Assembly: GCA_023374025.1 (NCBI GenBank)
Contig: SIJG01000025.1
Location: 186,001 to 250,000, forward strand
Direction of reading: 5' to 3'
Length of the DNA stretch: 64,000 bases
DNA from: Heterodera schachtii
Lineage: Eukaryota; Nematoda; Chromadorea; Rhabditida; Heteroderidae
Shown: positions 55,371 through 64,000 of the stretch, piece after piece
How the letters are laid out: every line of letters begins with the position of its first letter
Numbering within the stretch: position 1 is the first letter of the stretch
Notes under the pieces: generated by a model
What the model was told of the DNA's origin: nothing
Seen by the model: only the letters and a program-made list of their open reading frames with translations
Database searches by the model: none
Made by a program: the position numbers and the translations under genes

Positions 55371-55441
55371 GCCTCGGGTGGGAATCGAACCCACTCGCAT
55401 ACCCTTTTCCGTGGGCAGCTTTACCATTGAGCTACCAAGGC
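55371..55441 (-). tRNA. tRNA-like sequence, probably a pseudogene
   Basis: 71 nt on the minus strand: 7-bp acceptor stem (GCCTTGG/CCGAGGC, one G-U), D arm (GCTC-AATGGTA-AAGC), T arm (GTGGG-TTCGATT-CCCAC). The anticodon arm TGCCC/GGGTA would have an 8-nt loop (ACGGAAAA) without U33, so no anticodon can be read. Best taken as a tRNA pseudogene or the head of a SINE. A covariance-model scan would decide. Confidence 0.5.
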
Positions 55442-56650
55442 ACAGCCGCCCTTTCTTTTATGGATCTTATCAACCCCGGTTTCCGCGTTTTACCATCCAC
55501 TCAGCTTCTTCCTTCATTACCTTGATGGTGTTTTTCAGCTTTTGGCACATTCATCTGTTCGGCATTACTTTTAAAATCCATAAAAAATAAAATAGCAAAA
55601 AATATATTCATTTTTCGAAAATTAATACAAATTATTTTTTTTAAAAAGTTGTGAATGCTTTTTATTTTTGTTTATTAAAATTCTCAATGATAAAAAGGAA
55701 AATTGAAGCAATAATGCCACGTATAATGGATTTTTTGCAATGAATAAATTTTAAATAATATTTTAAATATAATAAATCAATAATAAATATATAAAAAAAT
55801 AATAATAATTCAATGATTTTTCAGAGAGGTTTGACCAAAACATTATGTTCCAATTAATTTAGAAAAAGTTGAGGCTAATTAATAATTCAAACTGAAAGTT
55901 AAGTTTGAATTTGACGCGAAACCGGCATAACCGAAAACCGGGGGTACCGGTTAATAACCGGTCGTGAACAACCCTAATAAACCTAAAAATATCATCTCTA
56001 GTGAAAACAACACGTTTAAGGCCAATTTTAATGACAATATATGTAAAATTAAATTAATTGTCTTGAAAAAATGCTGTATTCTAATTTATTAATTCAATTA
56101 AAAAATAATAATAAGAATCGACTAAATTAATTAGAACTATTTTAAATAAAATTTAAAACCAATTTAGCATGTGACCAAAGATTGGATCGCACAAAATTGA
56201 AAATTTAATCAATGTAAAACAAATTTATCATAAAAATAGAATTGACCAAATAAGAAAGGAAATATTAAAAAACAAATGTAAAACCATAGAAAAAAGTTGT
56301 GTATAAAAATGAAAAATCCATATAAATGAATAAAGATATATTGACTCTGTAAATAAATGCTTCAATTTGGGTCCCCGAATATCCGCAGAAACAAATTTTC
56401 CTATTTTTTATGATAAAAAAAATTGGCAAAAAATGATACAACTTCGTTGGTTTTTTGTTAAATTGCTTTATTGGTTAACAGGGATCGGTTCAATAAATTT
56501 TTAACATTGTCCTTGTTACATTTTTTAAAATTTTGCTTTCACCAGAAATATTATGAACTTTTTGTTAATTGAAGCATTAATCACATTAATTAGCCCTAAT
56601 AAGAAAGGGTCGAAAATCAATTTTCAATCGCTGGACGATGAAAGCAAAGC
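55442..56650. other. AT-rich intergenic DNA, no gene seen
   Basis: The only structured spot is 55916-55965, where ACCGG/CCGGT phrases (AAACCGGCATAACCG, GGTACCGGTTAATAACCGGT) could be the end of a mobile element. Confidence 0.5.
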
Positions 56651-56719
56651 TTAATTATCCATCTTGAAAACCACCACTTAATCCACATTGCTGCTGCTGT
56701 TCAATGAAGCAATGCTTGA

Positions 56720-57755
56720 TCATTTTGTAGAAATAATATAAAAATACAAATGCATATGCGCAGATGATATACACCAAAAGCGCGTAATAACCTGTTCTTG
56801 AAATCTTCTCACCAAGTGAATTATTAAGCATCGCATAACTACCAAAAAAGGATAAAGGACTAATGATAGAAGCCTCAATTGCCATTCTTTTATATTTATC
56901 GCATTGCTCACGGTTTCGCGGGCATTGCTTATCCGATTGGATAAGTAATGAAAGCCTTTGCGAAGAGTTCGCTTTCTTCGCCTTCTTTTGCTGCTGTTTT
57001 TGATGATACCTTTTTGGGGTTGAAAAATTGGAAATTTTGTTGCAGGAAATATTGCTGTATTTTACCATTATAAACAATTTAATTAAATTGAATTAATTAC
57101 CTTTAATAATTTCATTGAATTGCACAAATCCATTCATTGCTAATTCAATAATTTTCGAAAAATGCTTTTGGTTTTCATCAGTGAGAGGCAAATTTTTCTG
57201 AATTTTTGCAAGCATTTTGTTTTTGTTGTTCAGTAGCTCATCAGTGTTGTTGTTGTCCATTTCGACCATTTCGTTAATGTTTTCATTGAATTCTTCTCCG
57301 TTGTTTTTCAATTTTTCACAGAAATTTTGTAAATTTTTTTTCGCATTTTCGTCCATTTGAAATGCAAATTTTGAATTACAAAATAAACGAATTGACGCTT
57401 TTTCAATCCTTTCTTCGTCCAACACATTAACAGCAGAGTTTCTCGAGTTTATTAATCCATCGACCATATTTGATGCAGAATCCATCATTTCATTTAGCGT
57501 TTTCACCATTTCTAAAGGGAATATAAATTACACTTTTAAAATAAATAAAGCATTTAAATTAAATCTTTTTTTTAGTCCTAATATATTACGAAAATTGTAA
57601 AATTCATTCCATGTTTTATACATTTAAGAACGAAAAGTTTTTTTTCTCATACCTTTCTGATTTTCCGAAAATTGATCAACATTATTGCGCCGATGCTGTT
57701 GACTTTTGTTTATCATAAGCACCAACAAAACGCTAATTACACCAATTAAGGCCAT
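56720..57755 (-). CDS. Divergent family member G: signal/anchor, ectodomain, RRRRKR, TM (282 aa)
   Basis: Exon 1 57653-57755, exon 2 57101-57511, exon 3 56720-57054. Donors AAAG|GTATGA and AAAG|GTAATT, acceptors CCTTTAG| and ATACAG|, both phase 1, total 849 nt. Exon 1 starts MALIGVISVLLVLMI (signal or anchor). Exon 2 keeps the family core (ERIEKASIRLFCNSKFAFQM...NFCEKLK). The homologous acceptor and phase place exon 3 in the frame IIKNSSKRRRRKRTLRKG, matching the family basic motif, followed by one hydrophobic segment (LRLLSLVLYPFLVVMRCLII). Intron 2 is only 46 nt. A second long frame (56655-57077) overlaps exon 3 and encodes two TM-like segments with a Gln-rich tail resembling member F, so the used frame is not certain. 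Confidence 0.6.
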
Positions 57756-58584
57756 ATCGATTGTATTTTTGAAATAGAAAATAATTTTCCAACGTGAATA
57801 TTATAGTTCTCTGCTTTAGGAGAAAACGAATAAATTATATATTTTTTTTAAATATAAAATTTGTCCCAAATTCCCATTTTTAGGCAAATTTATTTTTTTT
57901 TTGAGTTGTTGGTCAATTAGGCAATACGGGAAAATTTTCCATTGTGTAATATAATGAAATTAGGCATCCCATTGAAAAATTTCACCTTAAAATCAATTTA
58001 AAAAATGGGACCCCTAAAACATTTAAAAATGTGAATAAATTGCCAGAAGAGTTTGTTATTATACCATAAAAACAAATAAAATTTTGTTTCGACTTCTCTT
58101 GGAATGAATAAAATTTTTATTTGACAGCTAATTACATAAAAAATATCGAAAAATTTTAAAGTCTGATAGTTACCCCTCACTGTACACAAAAAAAAATAAA
58201 ATTTGTTTTCATGACAGTTTAAGTTATTCAGATCTTAAAATTAATAATAAAAAAAACTAACAAAAAAAAACGCTAGCCAAGGAAGTAGGAAATGAAAGAA
58301 CTAAACTCATAACATTGGTCAATGTCAAACAAATTAAATACATTCTTGGTGCTCTTGGATTTTTTAGCAACAAAAATTTTAAGAAAGTTTTTTTAAAAGT
58401 CGAATTTTTTGAATAAAACTATTTTAAATTTTTGAACAAATCAGATAAACCTATAGCAAAATTATGTGTGCCAAGAATTGTTTTATATTTTAATATCCGG
58501 TCCCATACCTGCTGCTATTGGGTCAGAAAGGAAAATCAGGGTTATAAAAACGAATTGGCTAAAAACGAATAGGGTATCGTCCAG
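57756..58584. other. AT-rich intergenic DNA, no gene seen
   Basis: Contains AAATTGCCAGAAGAGTTTGTTATT (about 58038), repeated near 60942. No coding frame supported. Confidence 0.5.
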
Positions 58585-60129
58585 TAGTGCTGTTCGAGAG
58601 TCTCGGTCTCGATTTTCGAGACTCGAGACCGAGACTTTTTTACACCCCTAATGCTTGGCTATATTTTTATAAATTTTAGGCACTTTTTTGTTAAATTCGT
58701 TAACATATGCGTGGCCCAGTGGGTTGTGTTCTTGGTTCTGTTCCTAAATTTTGCGTTGGATCAATTCCCCTCCAAGTAGTTTTTTTTTCTTTTGTTCTAA
58801 TTTTTCAAAATTTTTCCTTTTCGATGGGAATTAAATAATCATTTTAGGATTAAAATCGTAAAATTTTGACATTTTTTGGACTAAATTTGTTCACAAAGTG
58901 CACTAAATTTCAAAATTTTCCCCGGCTGCGCCTAACGGCACCGCCGGCACCCAAAACCATACATGGAAAAGGGGGGGGGGGGGTCAGAAATTTGCCTTTA
59001 CGAAATACGAAATACCCCCCACCCCCCCCCCCCAGGCCAAAATTTTTACGAAATTGAAAAAAACGCTCAAAAATTTTTTCTGACGACCTTTTTTTTTTTT
59101 TTTGCTTTTCAGTCCAATTTTTTTTCCTTTTTCCCTTTTTTAATCACATTTTTTGCGACGTTTTTTCAAAAAAAACTTTTGGGTAACGGGGGGGGGGGGG
59201 GGGGGGGGGGTCCGACGGTGCCGATAGGCGCCGTCGGAAAAATTTTTTAATTTCAGTACAATTTGTTAACAGTTTTTGTGTAAAAATCGACCGTTTTTTT
59301 TGCGATTTTTAGACAATCTTCAAAAAATTTTATTAACAAATTTTCACTAAAAAGTGTAAAATTTCGTTAAAAATTAACGAAATAGCAAAACGAAATTCAA
59401 TTTCGTAAAAAATTTACGAAATAGGAAAAGATGAAATAGAATTTCATGGAAATTTTAACGAAATGCAATTCAAAATCGTAAAAATTTTAGTTTTTTGGCA
59501 CAAAATTTAGATTTTTTTTCAATTTCGTAAAATTTTCCCATCTTTACCAGTGCTTTTTTGATTTTGGCCGAAATTTTTACGAAATTGCCTCGGACCCCCG
59601 TACGATTTACGAAATTGACCCCCCCCCCCCTTGACCCCCCCACCTTGAACACCTATGCCCAAAACCCCTACATTTCTTTAAAAAAATGTCTCAAAACCGC
59701 AAAAATTTGGATATTTTTGGACAAAATCTGTTAAAAATTGCACTCAAATTTTAAAAGTTTCCCCGGCGGAGGCCCATCGGCATCGCCGGAGCTCCAAATG
59801 CCCTTTATTTCTTTAAATTGACTCAAAAACCGCGAAAAAAACTTACGAATTTTTTGTTTTGTGCGTTTTTTTGATTGAAAAATATGGTACCTTATTGAAT
59901 CAAAATTTAAAAAAACAAAAATTGTTAAGAAAACACTCAAAAATTTTTTTTGACGATTTTTAAGAGATTAAGAACATTTTTTGAAAAAAGTCTCGGGTCT
60001 CGGGTTTTTTGGGTCTCGCTCTCGGAGTTTTTGGTCTCGGTCTCGGGGTCCAGTCTCGGTCTCGGGGTCGAGTCTCGGTCTCGGGGTCGAGTCTCGGTCT
60101 CGGGAAATTCTCGGTCTCGAACAGCATTA
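58585..60129. mobile_element. hAT-like non-autonomous element with GTCTCG hexamer arms
   Basis: TIR TAGTGCTGTTCGAGA (left) and TAATGCTGTTCGAGA (right, complement), flanked by a perfect 8-bp duplication TCGTCCAG (58577-58584 and 60130-60137). The subterminal arms are GAGACC/GGTCTC hexamers, extensive on the right (59990-60120). The interior has a tRNA-like A box (GTGGCCCAGTGGG, about 58711) and B box (GGATCAATTCCCC, about 58758), three GC hairpins (58921, 59212, 59762) and long G and C runs (58969-58982, 59190-59210). Same architecture as 40677-41666. No transposase. Confidence 0.8.
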
Positions 60130-60137
60130 TCGTCCAG

Positions 60138-62370
60138 TGCCAATTTTTTGTCATTAATAATTCAATAATAATTCTTTCCTATTCGATTATTAATTCAAAT
60201 GGGAATTTTTTATAAAGTGGAAAAATATGGGATTTTTCTGAAAAAAAATATTAATATAAATGTGATTTTATTCTCACATTTACTTTGCCTTTTATTCCAA
60301 TATTCCTACTTTCTTTAATAACCAAATTTTCATTATATTAAAGGCATTAAAATATTTTAATTATACTGACAATATTTTTACGTTTTTTTTTGTTGAATAT
60401 GTAAATTTTGTAAATATCGGATTATTGTATTACGTAATGACCAACTAAATTTTATTTTGTATAATTTACAGCAATAAATCACCAGTAGAATATAATAGTC
60501 ACCAGTAGAATATTAAAAATCTACAAGTTTTTTAAATATATTTTCGCATATTACATTAGAATAATAAATGCATTAAGAAGAAATGTTGTGCCATACCAAA
60601 AACTTCTTATTTTTTTAAAAATATATGCTTAATATTTCGGACTTTTTTCAATTAAAATCAAATTGAAAAAAACAATTTAGAAAAGAGATGAAAAAATTTC
60701 GAAAAACTGTTGAAAATGAATTTAATGAAGAAAATTTGATTGGAATAGCCAAAGTTGGTGGAAATAAAATCGAATAATTTTTGAAAAAAAAAATTCTTGT
60801 CGCTGTTTCGTTTTTGTAAAAACATTAATTAATGAAAAATTATTTTGATTAAAATTGGCTAATTTGATGGAATTTTAACAGACGAATTTATGGAATTCTA
60901 ATCAATGGAAAAAGAAGCCAATTAGGCATTAAATGCCAACAAATTACCGGAAGAGTTTGTTATTTTCTAGTAAAATGAAACTAATTGGTCCGTACTTAAC
61001 CAATTAAGAAAGGATAATGATTCGAATAAATGAAATTTAGTAATAATAAGTTTTGAAATAAATATAAAAAGAAAATAATTAATTAATTAAAATTTTTTAA
61101 TATACGAAACCCATAATTTTGGAAATTGAAAATCGGAGTAAAGAATATTAAAAAAAAAAAATAAGAAATGCACTGATATATTTATTGAATAATACATAAA
61201 AGAAAACTCAAAAATTAATTATTTATTATAAAATTTAAATTTTTTCATTATTTTTTATTTAAAAAATTTTCAAATCTTTTTTTTTTTCTAATAAGACGAT
61301 AATATATTTTTTCCTTAAATGTAAAACTATTTTTTTTTATTATTATATTTTATTTCCCCATTTTTATTTCTAGTGTTTTTTATTTTTGGAATTTTTCGCA
61401 CAGTCGCGACAGAAATTTAGAAATTTTTCAAATTTTAAATCAATTTTTAATTTTATTTTTTGGATGCCAAAATCGTCAATTTAAATTTAAAAAGCAAATA
61501 TACTAATATATATAAACCCAGTAACCAAAGCTCCTTATTTTAAATCGTACAAAAAATGCTAATAAATCTTCTAATAATTGATATAATCATATCTTAAATA
61601 TCTATAAAGAACCTTATAATTAAAAATTATTATTATTATTATTATTTTTGGTTTTTTAAAACCAAAAAATTAATATTCAGTATAGCTATTAAATAAATAA
61701 TAATAATAATTTCAAAGGAGATAACTTGCTAAATTCTCTATTGGACAAAATGCAATTTTGGATGGATTTTCTTGTGAATTTAAAAAAATAATAAATAATT
61801 GTGAGTCCAAGTGATTTGTTAAATGATTTCGTCCAAAAATGTCAATTTTGGATAGATATTTGAATAATACTTTATCAGATTTGAATAAATTTAATCTAAA
61901 TTCTTATTTCATATTTTAAAATACCATCATTTAAGAAATTTAAAATGAAATTATTAATAAACATCGAAATTTTTTTAAATTATTTAATAAAATTAATCAT
62001 TTTTTTAATTGATACTAAAAATAGCAATGATCCTTCGTTCCCAAAAATGTTTTATGCAAATTGACAGAAATAGGGAATAAACAGGCATTAAATAAAATAA
62101 GAAAAAAATTATATAAAAATAAAAAGCCAACACAATAGTCAAAACAACAAATTATACTAAAATAATAATTAAACGGAATTATTTTTTAAGAAAATACAAA
62201 CATTTATATTAATAAATAAAAAAGGAAAAGTCAAATAATTGATAAAAAAATCTTCATTTGCCACTAAAATACCTCAAAAAAAATCCTCATTTGGCATGAA
62301 AAATCCTCATTTTTAAAAATATAAAAAAAATGCAAACAAATCAATTAAGAGTCATATTTTTCGTTTTAAG
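60138..62370. other. Very AT-rich intergenic DNA, no gene seen
   Basis: The sequence at 62040-62130 (TTTTATGCAAATTGACAGAAAT...) matches family 3' flanks, suggesting a fully decayed family copy or flank relic. Nothing coding is supported. Confidence 0.5.
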
Positions 62371-63293
62371 CAATCACGGCGCCTCTCAGCGCCGCCGGAC
62401 CCCAATAATTCCTATTTTTTTCTTAAAAAATTGGCCCAAAATTTTTGGTAAAAATCTATAACAAATCTGATTTAAATCTCCAAAAAAATAAAAAATTCGA
62501 TTTCTATTGTTTTATAAATTGACAATCTCTTAATTTTTCTGCTTTTAAATTGCTTTTTTTTTTGTGGCGCGGTTTTCCAAAAAAACTTTTTGTAGACTTT
62601 GGGAGGAGGGGGTCAGGCAGTGCCGATAGGCAAAAATTTGGAATTTTGAGTGCGATTTCAATGAAAATCATCATCATTTTTGGCCCGCTTAATAACTCCA
62701 TTAAATTCTTTTTTGTAAGAATGAAGAAATTTTCGTTTCGATGACATTTATTTTTTATTAAAAATTACCTAAAGGAATTAGTTAAATTTATTGCAAAATG
62801 AGGATTTTTCGAAAAAATGTTATGATTTTAAGAAAAAGTTTGAACATTTTGCCAAATAAACCTAATTTTTTCAAAAAATCATGCGTTTTTGTAACTTTTT
62901 TATCAAATGACCACAAAAATCCGCAAATTTCTCAAAAGACCACAAAAATCCGCAAATCCTCATTTTCCAAAAAAAAATCCTCTTTGACCCTCTAAAAGAC
63001 CACAAAATGAGGAAAAATCCTCAGATATCGAAGCCCTGCATTAAACGATAATCAAAGACATTATATTAAGGATTCTCGTTTTTGGGAGAGCTTTGACAAC
63101 GGGTTGGACCCATCAGCAGATGAAAGACACAAACTGTGGTGTTGCTTTTTGCGTTGAAACCACAGCTTTTCAGCCAAATCTATGTGTTTTAAAAAAAAAA
63201 AAAGTGGATTTATATTAACTCTTCCGGAACCCAGGGTCTCGCCCCAGCTACTGCCGCCATTTTTCAAAATTGACGGTATTTTGGCATTTTTTT
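62371..63293. other. Repeat-derived AT-rich region with two GC hairpin motifs
   Basis: GC hairpin motifs at 62376-62400 (CGGCGCCTCTCAGCGCCG) and 62612-62632 (GGCAGTGCCGATAGGC). There are also CCTCATTTT / TCCTCATTTGGC phrases repeated around 62250-62300 and 62930-63030. No gene seen. Confidence 0.5.
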
Positions 63294-63716
63294 GGGTGCT
63301 ATGAGGAGGTTACTCAAAAACCATCAAAATGGGCGTTACTCAAAAACCATCAAAATAAAAAAACTTTTTGATATAACTTTGCTCAAAGCAACTAAAACAA
63401 ATTTTCTAATTCTTAATATCTTTTGATAGCCCTAAGTGTTTTCTATTATCTTGCAAAATTCAAAAAATTTCGTTAATTTTAAATAAAGTTATGACCAAAA
63501 ATGTTCAAGAAACTTGTTTGTTTTTTTTTGCTTTCTCAGGTCATAACTTTTTCGCTACTTAATGATTTTTTAAGAAATTTCATAGGATAATAGAAAACAC
63601 TTAGGGCTATCGAAAAATATCAAGATTATAAAATTTGATTCGTTTTGGGCGAAGTTATGAATGATTTTTTGTCCAAAAATTTTCATTTTGATGGTTTTTG
63701 AGTAACGACCCGGCAC
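63294..63716. mobile_element. Foldback element, ACTCAAAAACCATCAAAAT ends
   Basis: GTTACTCAAAAACCATCAAAATG (duplicated at 63309 and 63335) pairs with ATTTTGATGGTTTTTGAGTAACG (63684-63706). The arms continue inward (CCCTAAGTGTTTTCTATTATC near 63431 against its complement near 63587). It is the long version of the 30990-31105 element. Confidence 0.75.
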
Positions 63717-64000
63717 CATTTTTTTGTTTTAAGCTGACCTAAATACTTTTAAGGTATTTGGGCATTTCAGCCCGGGTCTGAAACCCGGAACAGGACGGTT
63801 CGGAGCCAGCCGTTTCGGTGCAGCCCAAGTTTTGGACTACAACTTTTTTCATTGTTGACCAAATCTAACAATCTTGGTATCATTCGTAAGCCCTTCACCA
63901 AGCTCTATTAACCTTACAAAAAACAAAAAAAAATTTTAATCTTGTAAAAAAGTTATTAAGAAAAAACTTCCAAAATTTTGGTTTTTTGTTATTTCATGTT
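63717..64000. other. Unassigned terminal sequence
   Basis: GC-richer patch (63765-63825) with the small palindrome CCCGGGTCTGAAACCCGG, then AT-rich DNA. No gene seen before the window ends. Confidence 0.4.

Noticed and set aside
58613..58651. Possible protein-coding gene with Arg/Ser/Glu-rich frames around GTCTCG repeats (also 59937-60215)
   Set aside because: The frames are translations of hexamer repeats in the arms of a hAT-like element.

Overview
The window is eukaryotic, AT-rich and intron-rich. A nematode is the best fit, possibly a tylenchid plant parasite. The grounds are a sigma-type nematode-style glutathione S-transferase, introns as short as 40-46 nt next to much longer ones, and a repeat-laden intergenic landscape. 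The species cannot be fixed from the sequence, and no spliced leader, rRNA or convincing functional tRNA was found.

The dominant content is a multicopy gene family I do not recognise. Each gene has three exons joined by phase-1 introns: (1) a signal-peptide exon; (2) a helical ectodomain of about 130 residues with two conserved cysteines; (3) an exon with a KNG-RRRRKR basic motif, usually one transmembrane helix and a short tail. I can assemble in-frame models at 1959-3644(-), 26384-28088(-), 48649-49787(+) and 56720-57755(-). A two-exon divergent relative lies at 54145-55299(-). Broken copies lie at 9937-11507(-), 16708-16819(-), 35554-36287(-) and 50595-52031(+).

Layout: bases 1-29,460 hold four paralogous blocks (about 1-5340, 8376-13260, 14209-18010, 18345-29460). 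Each block carries, in order, the 3' end of an unrecognised plus-strand gene ending in a 66-bp minisatellite, a small membrane ORF, a minus-strand family gene or its remains, and GC-rich promoter repeats. A 5'-truncated Ty3/Gypsy element (5582-8376) lies between blocks 1 and 2. In block 4 the 66-bp repeat has grown from about 3 units to about 94. At 30.5-34.6 kb is an eight-exon DZIP1-like gene(-). At 35.5-36.3 kb is a decayed family copy. At 37.8-40.4 kb is an intact five-exon GST(+), its last intron filled by a TIR element. A 0.99-kb hAT-like element and a 0.9-kb foldback hairpin follow. A minisatellite of about 49/51 bp with about 100 units (43.2-48.4 kb) sits directly upstream of the intact plus-strand family gene. 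The last 12 kb hold two divergent family genes, a second large hAT-like element, foldback elements and AT-rich sequence without visible genes.

The most notable system is the family itself. It looks like a signal peptide, a disulphide-capable helical ectodomain, a convertase-type basic site and a membrane anchor, amplified by block duplication and eroded by donor loss, exon loss, frameshift and anchor loss. Its upstream regions carry fast-evolving minisatellites that share a TTAAACAGAG core. Gene models and functions are inferred from splice signals, phase and paralogue comparison only; no database search was possible.
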